Part shown: positions 1 through 5,731 of the stretch, piece after piece | Numbering within the stretch: position 1 is the first letter of the stretch | Layout: each line of letters begins with the position of its first letter | Origin: Porticoccaceae bacterium | GTDB lineage: Bacteria; Pseudomonadota; Gammaproteobacteria; Pseudomonadales; Porticoccaceae | Direction: 5' to 3' | Assembly: GCA_002591625.1 (NCBI GenBank) | Contig: PCDB01000035.1 | Coordinates: forward strand, 8,187 to 16,615 | DNA: 8,429 bases | Made by a program: the position numbers and the translations under genes | Notes under the pieces: generated by a model | Databases searched by the model: none | Told to the model about the DNA's origin: nothing | What the model saw: only the letters and a program-made list of their open reading frames with translations

Positions 1-459
1 GTAAATTTAAGGCATCAGCTATGGAAAAATGGTGATGTAGATATCGACTTGGTAAATAGTTTGGTCCATAAATCCCACCTAGTGAAGTGCTCAAGAGATG
101 AACTCCTGTTTCTTGCGAGAAACGATGAAAATGCCTACCTTTCGCAATGCATGTCTGCTGGTGTGAAAGCCCTAATAATAACCGATGGACCAAAGGCCAT
201 TTCAATTCATTGTCACGATGGTACGGCTGTAATAAAACCGCCGGTTGTTAACGCCATTGACACAACGGGCGCAGGAGATGCGTTTATGGGCGCAATATTA
301 TTTTCTTTAAGTCAGAAATCAGACCCCATAAACCATTGCAAAAATCTACATAATTTGAGTTCGCTTGTCGACTTCGCGGCCAGATGCGGAGCTATCGCAG
401 TAACCAGACGCGGAGCAATGCCCGCTTTCCCCGTGCAGCAGGATCTAGTCAACCGGTGA
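1..459 (+). CDS. PfkB-family sugar kinase, fructokinase-like (5'-truncated, C-terminal part)
   Basis: The reading frame is open from base 1 to a TGA at 457-459, giving 152 residues, so the true start lies upstream of the window. It is the C-terminal half of a ribokinase/PfkB-fold kinase, a cytoplasmic enzyme that transfers the ATP gamma-phosphate to a sugar. The visible PfkB signature DTTGAGDAF (residues 87-95 of the visible part) forms the anion hole, and D93 is the expected catalytic base. The first residues (N-x-R then LW) match the end of the D-P-N-x-R stretch of fructokinases and 2-keto-3-deoxygluconate kinases. The final segment AVTRRGAMPAFP is like fructokinase C-termini. The substrate cannot be fixed because the N-terminal sugar-binding half is missing. 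The internal TTG at 49 is not a real start. It converges with the MATE gene across 74 bp, where I see no strong terminator. Confidence 0.9.
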   Translation, partial: VNLRHQLWKNGDVDIDLVNSLVHKSHLVKCSRDELLFLARNDENAYLSQCMSAGVKALIITDGPKAISIHCHDGTAVIKPPVVNAIDTTGAGDAFMGAILFSLSQKSDPINHCKNLHNLSSLVDFAARCGAIAVTRRGAMPAFPVQQDLVNR

Positions 460-533
460 AGTCATTAATGCTGATTAGTTTCAGTGGTTTAGTTGGAAAC
501 AAAGGGGTCGCCCATAAAAGCAAAAGCGGCATG

Positions 534-1901
534 TCATTCTTTTGAGCTTTGAATCACAACATCAGCTGGCATATGTTTGAGGAATATCACTGCAGCCAAA
601 GCAAATGTAAGCCCCTCTGCAACTGGCAGAGCTATAACAAAACGAAAATCATTCATCACGGCATACAACAGTATCAAAAATCCAGCAGGGAGAACCAGGC
701 TCCTACTAACGGCAACCAGACCAGATTGAAACGGCCTATGGATGGCGGTCAAATAACCTGATATCAACATATTAAAACCTGCAAATATGAATAAAGGCCA
801 AACATAAAAAACAAACTCGGTAGCAAGAAATACGGTTTTTTGATCTTCTGTACCATCTATAAACAAAAGGATTATTGATTCACTTGAGGACAAAAGAATT
901 AAAATGGCCGCCATACTTAGCACGGAAATTGTGAGCACTGCCGTTTTCAAAAACTCATTAATCCTATTCGAGTTCTGCGCTCCAAAGTTTTGAGATACCA
1001 TTACCTGAATAGTGTCTGAAATTCCCCAAAACACCATAAATCCAACCATCAAAGCATAATTTACGACGGTAATAGCAGCTACGCCCGACACTCCAGCCCG
1101 CTGGATTAGCATCCAGTTAAAAATAAACGTAATAATGCCCCCAGAAACTTCGTTTATAAATTCCGAAATACCGTTGTAAGCAGCCTGCAACACCTCAAAC
1201 CAATTGTTCTGCCATAATTTAAATTGAAGGGTCCTATCTGATCGGAAAAAGTAGCTTAATAGTACTACCATAGAACACAATTCAGACAAACCGGTGGCCA
1301 AGGCCGCCCCCTTGAGCCCCCAACCATATTGGGCAATAAATAAGTAGTCCAAGAAAATATTTACCAGCGCTCCCAGTCCCAGTGAAAAGGCAGCAAGGCT
1401 GGGCATATCGTCTAAGCGAACAAAAAAGTATAGAACGATGGTAATGAATTGAGCAAAGAGAAAAGGTGTAACGATGCGATAATATTCACTCATGACTGGA
1501 AAAAGGTCTTCCCCAGCGCCAAGAAATGCGAATAGTTTTTTCTCGAAAATTAGCGCAGATCCAACTGCCAGTAATCCATAGAGCACCATGAAAGATAGAG
1601 TTTTGCTAAAGATTGAGGAGGCCGCTATGTTATCGTTTTCTCCCAGATACTTTCCTCCTCGCACCGAGCCTCCAACACCTACCATTATGGCAACACCAAA
1701 ACTCAAAGCCATAATCGGGATAATCAAGTTAACGGCAGCTAGAGCAGTAACACCAACATAATTTCCAATAAAAACGCCATCTACTAGAGAAGCAGAGGTC
1801 ATAGCTATCAAACCAGTCATCGAAGTCAATAGATATCTGAAAAATGTCGGTGCGACCGCTCCTTCCAGAGCTTGTCGTTGTTCGGTAATTTCTTTAGCCA
1901 T
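534..1901 (-). CDS. MATE-family multidrug/cation efflux transporter
   Basis: This 455-residue protein has the length and hydrophobic pattern of a MATE antiporter, which has about 12 membrane helices in two six-helix halves. It should sit in the inner membrane and export organic cations or drugs in exchange for H+ or Na+. The N-terminal stretch SLVDGVFIGNYVG (38-50) is the MATE helix-1 signature. GLKGAALATGLSEL (195-208) marks the end of the first half. The second half opens near NGISEFINEVSGG (243-255), includes VAAITVVNY (274-282) and carries SQNFGAQ (303-309). No frameshift is evident. The ATG at 1901 is chosen because the family N-terminus (APTFFRYLL) begins about 17 residues in, but no clear Shine-Dalgarno precedes it. 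The substrate is unknown and nothing nearby indicates one. It is the last gene of the - strand run, 301 bp beyond the elaA-like gene, so it may have its own promoter. Confidence 0.92.
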   Translation of the reverse strand: MAKEITEQRQALEGAVAPTFFRYLLTSMTGLIAMTSASLVDGVFIGNYVGVTALAAVNLIIPIMALSFGVAIMVGVGGSVRGGKYLGENDNIAASSIFSKTLSFMVLYGLLAVGSALIFEKKLFAFLGAGEDLFPVMSEYYRIVTPFLFAQFITIVLYFFVRLDDMPSLAAFSLGLGALVNIFLDYLFIAQYGWGLKGAALATGLSELCSMVVLLSYFFRSDRTLQFKLWQNNWFEVLQAAYNGISEFINEVSGGIITFIFNWMLIQRAGVSGVAAITVVNYALMVGFMVFWGISDTIQVMVSQNFGAQNSNRINEFLKTAVLTISVLSMAAILILLSSSESIILLFIDGTEDQKTVFLATEFVFYVWPLFIFAGFNMLISGYLTAIHRPFQSGLVAVSRSLVLPAGFLILLYAVMNDFRFVIALPVAEGLTFALAAVIFLKHMPADVVIQSSKE

Positions 1902-2202
1902 TCATATTAAGTTTGATAGGTGCGCATAGTTATAGTTGAAACTTTTTACCAACGTATATGCGAAAAAGCGAGTTTTGATTTTTAACCTAAGAAGGATAGT
2001 CCATGCATTTTACACTAATTCACATCGTCTCAACTCGATAAAAGTTTATTGCATAATCCTTGCGAGAGCGATAGGCAACATGTCTATTTTTAAACGTATT
2101 GTGAATCTCTTAAGTGATAATTAGGAGCTTGCAAACACGGGCAGGATTTAAGAACACCCTGTAGCTAAAAGGTGATCAAGAAAGCATCTAAACTTTATTT
2201 GA
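1902..2202. other. Intergenic spacer between MATE and elaA-like genes
   Basis: This is a 301-bp AT-rich non-coding stretch. It should contain the promoter of the MATE gene on the - strand and the 3' trailer of the elaA-like gene. I could not pick a convincing -35/-10 pair. The only recognisable element is one copy of an imperfect direct repeat at 2125-2150. A 62-codon + strand ORF at 1936-2124 starts at TTG without a ribosome binding site and has no recognisable family features, so I do not call it a gene. No strong terminator hairpin with a U-tract was seen on either strand. Confidence 0.6.
2125..2150. repeat. Imperfect direct repeat, copy 1 (3' side of elaA-like gene)
   Basis: This copy reads GCTTGCAAA, then 5 bases (CACGG), then GCAGGATTT. 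The same two 9-base blocks recur in the same order and orientation at 2665-2686, separated by 2 bases. The copies bracket the elaA-like gene. On the - strand this copy lies about 224 bp upstream of the MATE start. Possible meanings are a shared regulator site or the scar of a duplication or insertion. Confidence 0.5.
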
Positions 2203-2658
2203 CTAAACAAGAAACATCTCTATGTGTGGAATGCCATCCTCATCATAAACATCCCCCACCTCCTGAAAATCAAAAGACCGATAGAAGGAGGCAAGAGGAT
2301 TTTGAGCCGAGATTCGAATACCCAAGTCAGGGTATAAATCCTTGGATTTTTGAATCGCTTTGCCCACCAAGATCCTGCTGAACCCCGTCCCACGTGATTC
2401 TTGACGCAAAACAATCCTGCCCAGTGAAGGCTCGGGGTACTTTACTCCGGGTGGCACCAATCTGGCATAACCTTGGAGACTTTCTCCACAATAGGCCAAC
2501 AGATGAATAGATACCTGATCGACATTGTCTGCATCTAGGTAGGGTGCCTGCTGTTCAACTATAAATACTTCCTGTCTTAGATTCATCGCATCATAAAGCT
2601 CCCGAGTGGTAAGCTCGGCAAACGTTTTCTCCATCCAATGGTATGAGTCAGGACTCAT
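2203..2658 (-). CDS. elaA: ElaA-like GNAT-family N-acetyltransferase
   Basis: This 151-residue single-domain protein closely follows the ElaA branch of the GNAT superfamily, whose members move an acetyl group from acetyl-CoA to an amine; the substrate of ElaA itself is not established. Recognisable ElaA elements are LRQEVFIVEQQAPYLDAD (27-44), a YARLVPPG strand (about 64-71), LGRIVLRQESRGTGFSRIL (about 79-97) carrying the acetyl-CoA-binding R-G-x-G-like loop, AQNPLASFYRSFDF (about 118-131) and the C-terminal VYDEDGIPHIEM signature. The ATG at 2658 is preferred over Met-9 because W8 appears to align with the conserved N-terminal Trp of E. coli ElaA, although neither start has a clear Shine-Dalgarno. 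It follows the phzF-like gene by 80 bp on the same strand, so cotranscription is possible. An imperfect direct repeat lies 7 bp upstream of the start codon and again beyond the 3' end. Confidence 0.85.
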   Translation of the reverse strand: MSPDSYHWMEKTFAELTTRELYDAMNLRQEVFIVEQQAPYLDADNVDQVSIHLLAYCGESLQGYARLVPPGVKYPEPSLGRIVLRQESRGTGFSRILVGKAIQKSKDLYPDLGIRISAQNPLASFYRSFDFQEVGDVYDEDGIPHIEMFLV

Positions 2659-2664
2659 GAGTTC

Positions 2665-2686
2665 GGGCTTGCAAAGTGCAGGATTT
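2665..2686. repeat. Imperfect direct repeat, copy 2 (5' side of elaA-like gene)
   Basis: GCTTGCAAA and GCAGGATTT are separated here by GT. The two blocks are identical to those at 2125-2150, which has a 5-base spacer. On the - strand it forms the immediate leader of the elaA-like gene, ending 6 bp before the start codon, where a ribosome binding site would be expected but is not evident. Confidence 0.5.
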
Positions 2687-2712
2687 CAATTTCTTACATC
2701 TCTAGTCGTTTA

Positions 2713-2731
2713 GCATGCTTAAACAGCATAC
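2713..2731 (-). other. RNA hairpin just after the phzF-like gene
   Basis: On the - strand transcript GTATGCT-GTTTA-AGCATGC folds into a 7-bp stem (one G-U pair) with a 5-base loop, starting 7 nt after the phzF-like stop codon. No U-tract follows it on the - strand, so it is at best a weak or factor-assisted terminator, or a 3'-end stabiliser between the two genes. An overlapping imperfect palindrome at 2708-2724 around GCATGC is an alternative reading of the same bases. Confidence 0.4.
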
Positions 2732-2738
2732 TTTAATT

Positions 2739-3527
2739 CTAGCAGTATATGGTGCCGTCAAAAAATATTTGACTTACTCCACCAATAAAAACTCTATCAT
2801 CTTTACAGTAACAATGTAGCGTTCCCCCTCGCGCTGACAGTTGACGGGCCGTCAACTCTGTTTTATTTGTCCGAGTCGTCCAATAAGGGGTTAGCATTGT
2901 ATGCGCCGAACCAGTCACCGGATCCTCATTTACACCCATTTTCGGGAAAAAGCACCGTGACACAAAGTCAAAATCTTCCCCAGCAGCGGATATCACCACG
3001 CCGCGGCTATCAAAATTAGCTATCTGGGTAAATTTAGGCTGAATTCGCTCTATCTGGGACTGAGCCTCATAAATGACCAAGTAGTCATCTTTTCCCTTGA
3101 AAGCGCAAATTGGCCTCTCTCCGAGAGCCCGTTCGAAAGCCTCGTTTTTGTCAACACTTTCTAGTCGCCGATCTGCCGGAAAGTCTAAATAGATATGTCC
3201 TGCTTTTTGAAAAGCCTTTAAGAAACCGCTCCTCGACTGGAACGCGATATCATCTCCCGTTGACTCAGGGTAGTTTTCGAAAAGCACTCTCGCCGCGGCC
3301 AAAGTTGCATGCCCGCATAGTCTTACCTCAGCAACTGGCGTAAACCATCTGATATTGATTGGGCTTTGGTTTATATTTACAAAAGCTGTCTCAGAAAGGT
3401 TGTTTTCGGCGGCAATGGATTGCATCAGTTGTTGATCTATTTCTTGTTCTAGGATTACTACCGCGGCGGGGTTTCCAAAGAATAACTTGTCTGCGAATGC
3501 ATCGACCTGAAACATTTTTAATTGCAT
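2739..3527 (-). CDS. PhzF-fold family protein (YddE/PhzF-like isomerase)
   Basis: This 262-residue protein matches the usual length and two-domain layout of the PhzF family (diaminopimelate-epimerase-like fold). Key motifs in order are VDAFADKLFFGNPAAV (8-23), the NNLSETAF motif with E46 at the position of the PhzF catalytic glutamate, LCGHAT (70-75), FFPKMGVNEDPVTGSAH (193-209) and SARGG (231-235). All expected active-site motifs are intact, so it is probably an active isomerase or epimerase, but the substrate of most family members is unknown. The family name does not imply phenazine synthesis: no other phz gene is present. The start at 3527 fits the family N-terminus, with a weak AGAG about 9 nt upstream. 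It is separated from the hydrolase gene by 424 bp, so it likely has its own promoter, and it may be cotranscribed with the elaA-like gene 80 bp downstream. A possible 46-codon small ORF overlaps its first codons. Confidence 0.88.
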   Translation of the reverse strand: MQLKMFQVDAFADKLFFGNPAAVVILEQEIDQQLMQSIAAENNLSETAFVNINQSPINIRWFTPVAEVRLCGHATLAAARVLFENYPESTGDDIAFQSRSGFLKAFQKAGHIYLDFPADRRLESVDKNEAFERALGERPICAFKGKDDYLVIYEAQSQIERIQPKFTQIANFDSRGVVISAAGEDFDFVSRCFFPKMGVNEDPVTGSAHTMLTPYWTTRTNKTELTARQLSARGGTLHCYCKDDRVFIGGVSQIFFDGTIYC

Positions 3528-3658
3528 GAAATAGTTCTCTTGTACTTACAATTAGTTTGTCTGTCTGATGATTTTTGATCTCGAAACCATAGAAACTGCT
3601 CAGAAACATGGGCTAAAAATAAAATCAAAAAGATGAACAACCCTATACGATTATTCAT
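3518..3658 (-). CDS. Possible small hydrophobic ORF overlapping the phzF-like start (46 codons)
   Basis: An ATG at 3658 opens a 46-codon frame ending in TAA at 3518-3520, overlapping the phzF-like start by 10 bp in another frame. The product begins MNNRIGLFIFLILFLA, a basic N-terminus followed by a hydrophobic run like a signal anchor or single membrane helix. It then has a polar, Lys/Arg-rich tail with cysteines at 37 and 45. An AAGAG about 10 nt upstream of the ATG could serve as a weak ribosome binding site. The overlap is the arrangement expected for translational coupling to phzF. I recognise no family, the sequence is AT-rich, and chance hydrophobic ORFs are common in such DNA, so this stays a candidate only. 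Confidence 0.25.
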   Translation of the reverse strand: MNNRIGLFIFLILFLAHVSEQFLWFRDQKSSDRQTNCKYKRTISCN

Positions 3659-3822
3659 GATCAAATGCTCTTTGATAATAGCTTACGCAAAATTTTTTTA
3701 ACTGCTCAGTCCAATTACCCCTCGAAAAATGCTGGTCATTCTTCTTTGAGCTAGATCGAGTTCTAATAATTTTAGTCTTGACCAATGCCAATACTTTTGT
3801 CAAAGTTCTCAGGAGATGAGAT

Positions 3823-3840
3823 CGAACATAGTCTTGTTCG
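3823..3840. repeat. Inverted repeat CGAACA-N6-TGTTCG
   Basis: Two perfect 6-bp arms are separated by 6 bases, a geometry typical of dimeric regulator sites as well as short hairpins. It lies 3 bp from the perfect palindrome at 3844-3857. On the - strand it is about 300 bp upstream of the phzF-like start and about 110 bp beyond the hydrolase stop. No regulator gene in the window identifies a ligand. Confidence 0.4.
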
Positions 3841-3843
3841 TGA

Positions 3844-3857
3844 TGCTCTGCAGAGCA
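3844..3857. repeat. Perfect 14-bp palindrome TGCTCTGCAGAGCA
   Basis: This is an uninterrupted 14-bp palindrome. As RNA it could form a 5-bp stem with a TGCA loop. On the + strand it is followed by a pyrimidine-rich tract (CTTTTCTCTTTATTTT), which resembles a weak terminator, but no + strand gene reads into it. On the - strand, where the genes lie, no U-tract follows. A protein-binding site is the more natural reading. Confidence 0.4.
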
Positions 3858-3951
3858 CTTTTCTCTTTATTTTAAGGAACCAAAATCTCTGACCGTAATA
3901 ATTTCAAACACAGAACTAGTGCCCCTTTATTTAACGGTTTGACGAGAAATT

Positions 3952-4665
3952 TCATTGGTCAGCAAAAACTTCCTCAAGGAAATCTGTCAACAATACCCAA
4001 GATCGTCTGTCTGCCTCTTTGGAATAAACGGCTCCGAAATCAGGACTGTCCGCCATGGGATTTGTAAATGCATGCATTGAAGTCCCATAAATATGAAGTT
4101 GCCAGTCCACATTTTTCTCAGTCATTTCTCTATAAAAAGACTCTAGTTGATCATCGCCGACCATCGGATCTTGCATTCCATGCATAGCCAAAACCTTAGC
4201 GGAGATAGGTTTGCTTGCTTCCTCGCCAGGACAATTTAAAAACCCATGAAAGCTGGCACTCCCTCTAAGATCAACGCCGGCTCTTGCAAGATCAAGCGCA
4301 ACCAATCCACCAAAACAATATCCAATAATGGCGATTTTTGAGTGATCTACACCGGAAATTTCTTTCACGCGCTCGTATGCAGCTGAGACTCTTAAAGCTA
4401 ACTCCTTCCGATCGTCTAATAAGGGTTGCATTCTAGAAGAATTTTCATCATTGCTTGATCCTATAAATCCATCTCCATACATGTCCAGAGCAAAGCCCAA
4501 GTAGCCCATCGATGCAAGCATCTCGGCCTTGTCATCAACAAATCGATCCCTGCCGGCCCAAGTATGGGCCACGATCACGGCGGGAAATTTTTTTTTCTCA
4601 GGGAGCGCTGCATATCCCAAATATGAAGCCTCACGAATGTGGTAATCTATAACTTGCGTTTTCAT
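3952..4665 (-). CDS. Dienelactone hydrolase family protein
   Basis: This is a 237-residue cytoplasmic alpha/beta hydrolase of the dienelactone hydrolase (DLH) family. The catalytic triad is visible: nucleophile C117 in the elbow GYCFGG (115-120), D166 in MQDPMV (164-169) and H198 in MHAFTNP (197-203). The family AH-x-W-x-G segment is at 33-38. A Cys nucleophile in G-x-C-x-G-G is diagnostic of DLH rather than ordinary Ser esterases. The frame also extends to a TTG at 4707, but the ATG at 4665 is preferred because the DLH fold begins there and an AGGAG (4683-4679) precedes it, although at a long 13-nt spacing. It follows liuE by 57 bp and may be the last gene of the leucine operon. The substrate is unknown: no ring-cleavage genes are nearby, so a role in chloroaromatic breakdown is not supported. 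A thioesterase or lactonase role is possible. Confidence 0.9.
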   Translation of the reverse strand: MKTQVIDYHIREASYLGYAALPEKKKFPAVIVAHTWAGRDRFVDDKAEMLASMGYLGFALDMYGDGFIGSSNDENSSRMQPLLDDRKELALRVSAAYERVKEISGVDHSKIAIIGYCFGGLVALDLARAGVDLRGSASFHGFLNCPGEEASKPISAKVLAMHGMQDPMVGDDQLESFYREMTEKNVDWQLHIYGTSMHAFTNPMADSPDFGAVYSKEADRRSWVLLTDFLEEVFADQ

Positions 4666-4678
4666 AAAGTTTACTTTG

Positions 4679-4683
4679 CTCCT
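4679..4683 (-). promoter_or_regulatory. Ribosome binding site deciding the hydrolase start
   Basis: AGGAG on the - strand lies 13 nt upstream of the ATG at 4665 and downstream of the alternative TTG at 4707. It can only serve the internal ATG, which argues for the shorter 237-residue product. The spacing is longer than ideal. Confidence 0.5.
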
Positions 4684-4722
4684 GTTGCTTACATTTGATT
4701 CGATCAATTACAGTATTCATTT

Positions 4723-5616
4723 TCAAATTAATGCATGTCTTACTTTAGACGTATTGGCTCTATTCAGTTTTTCACAGATATAATCGCCAGCCGAAATTAA
4801 CTTAGGTAAATTAACACCATGGTCAATGCCTAGGCCATTTAGCATATAGACAAGGTCCTCAGTCGCCAGGTTTCCAGAGGCTCCTTTTGCATAAGGACAG
4901 CCGCCTAAACCAGCCACCGCGCTATCAACGACCGTAATGCCTTTCTGCAAAGCAACCAAAACGTTAGCCAAAGCCTGGCCATAAGTATCGTGCATATGGA
5001 CTGCTAGTTTAGTGGCGGGAATCTGACTCAATAAAACTGCCAATAGCCTCTCAATATCGGCTGGCGTGCCAACGCCAATGGTGTCCCCCAATGAGATCTC
5101 ATAGCAACCCATTTTTAATAGGGCTTTAGCCGCATTTAAAACTTTCTGCGGATCGATGGGTCCTTCGTACGGGCAACCCATTACGCAGGAAACGTAGCCC
5201 CTGACAGATATACCTAAATCGAGACTCTTTTCCAAAACTGGTATAAACCTTTCTAAGCTTTCAGCGATAGAGCAGTTTATATTTCTCTGGCTAAACTCTT
5301 CAGAGGCCGCCGCGAAAACCGCTACCTCCTTTACTCCGCATACGATTGCCCTGTCCAATCCTCGCATGTTTGGAGTGAGGGCGGCATAGGTATTATTGTC
5401 TCCCTTCGGCAGCCGAGTGAAGATCTCTTCACTACCTGCCATTTGAGGAACCCACTTGGGGCTAACAAAGCTGCCCACCTCTATATAACGGAGGCCTGAA
5501 GCAGTCAGGCGGTTCACGAGCTCGGTCTTGGTCTCGACTCCCAGGGAAATGCTTTCATTCTGCAGACCATCCCGAGGGCCAACTTCGACTATTCGGACTT
5601 GTCCGGGGTACTCCAT
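4723..5616 (-). CDS. liuE: Hydroxymethylglutaryl-CoA lyase
   Basis: The enzyme cleaves HMG-CoA to acetyl-CoA and acetoacetate, the last step of leucine breakdown. The 297 residues form the complete TIM-barrel HMG-CoA lyase. Active-site features are all present: PRDGLQNE (14-21) with R15 and D16, the metal-binding HMHD (207-210) with H207 and H209, and the lyase signature GLGGCPYAKGASGNLATED (237-253... within this stretch) carrying the catalytic-loop C240 and metal ligand N249. The frame extends six codons further to an ATG at 5634, but the ATG at 5616 is chosen because a strong AAGGAGG (5627-5621) sits 4 nt before it, whereas the upstream ATG has no Shine-Dalgarno. It lies 115 bp after liuC with liuD missing from between, and 57 bp before the hydrolase gene. 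The alternative name mvaB is used in some genomes. The pathway context favours liuE. Confidence 0.94.
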   Translation of the reverse strand: MEYPGQVRIVEVGPRDGLQNESISLGVETKTELVNRLTASGLRYIEVGSFVSPKWVPQMAGSEEIFTRLPKGDNNTYAALTPNMRGLDRAIVCGVKEVAVFAAASEEFSQRNINCSIAESLERFIPVLEKSLDLGISVRGYVSCVMGCPYEGPIDPQKVLNAAKALLKMGCYEISLGDTIGVGTPADIERLLAVLLSQIPATKLAVHMHDTYGQALANVLVALQKGITVVDSAVAGLGGCPYAKGASGNLATEDLVYMLNGLGIDHGVNLPKLISAGDYICEKLNRANTSKVRHALI

Positions 5617-5620
5617 ATGC

Positions 5621-5627
5621 CCTCCTT
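5621..5627 (-). promoter_or_regulatory. Strong Shine-Dalgarno of liuE, fixing its start
   Basis: AAGGAGG, a near-perfect anti-16S match, ends 4 nt before the ATG at 5616. It lies inside the six codons that would be added by the ATG at 5634, so the shorter protein is the likely product. Confidence 0.75.
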
Positions 5628-5692
5628 GCTCCATCGTTCTAAGAAAAAACTAATCCTTGGCCCACAAAACGGTCTGGTAAAATACTTGCTCA

Positions 5693-5708
5693 TTAAAGAG
5701 CTCTTTAA
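5693..5708. repeat. Perfect 16-bp palindrome in the liuC-liuE gap
   Basis: TTAAAGAGCTCTTTAA is an uninterrupted 16-bp palindrome lying in the 115-bp spacer where liuD would be expected. On the - strand it starts 24 bp after the liuC stop and ends 77 bp before the liuE start. It could be an operator, a processing hairpin or a deletion-junction remnant. No U-tract follows it directly; the nearest T-run on the - strand (5649-5644) is over 40 nt further and has no clear stem before it. Confidence 0.5.
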
Positions 5709-5731
5709 CCCCAAATGCGCACAGGCGATTG

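Larger units (their letters stand above)
3528..3951. other. Long intergenic spacer between hydrolase and phzF-like genes
   Basis: This is a 424-bp AT-rich spacer on the downstream side of the leucine cluster. It holds most of the possible 46-codon small ORF (3518-3658) and two adjacent inverted repeats (3823-3840 and 3844-3857). A TTGACA-like box occurs on the - strand near 3798-3803, but I found no well-spaced -10 for it. No U-tract terminator follows the hydrolase gene on the - strand. The promoter of the phzF-like gene is presumably here but cannot be placed from inspection. Confidence 0.55.

Noticed and set aside
460..533. Bidirectional terminator between the converging kinase and MATE genes
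   Set aside because: Only a 5-bp GTTTC/GAAAC stem with a 13-base loop is visible, with no U-tract on either side.
1936..2124. 62-codon + strand ORF in the spacer upstream of MATE
   Set aside because: It starts at TTG, has no Shine-Dalgarno, no recognisable motif, and lies in AT-rich DNA on the strand opposite all neighbours.
2739..3527. Phenazine biosynthesis suggested by the PhzF fold
   Set aside because: No other phz gene is present, and the PhzF fold is widespread in bacteria that make no phenazines.
3391..3609. 72-codon - strand ORF overlapping the phzF-like gene
   Set aside because: It runs largely inside the phzF-like gene in another frame and has no family features; the intact PhzF motifs identify the real frame.
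3816..3875. 19-codon hydrophobic + strand ORF directly after AGGAG
   Set aside because: The Shine-Dalgarno touches the ATG with no spacing, the ORF is very short, and it faces against all neighbouring genes.
4666..4707. 14-residue N-terminal extension of the hydrolase from a TTG start
   Set aside because: No Shine-Dalgarno precedes the TTG, whereas an AGGAG lies between it and the ATG at 4665 where the DLH fold begins.
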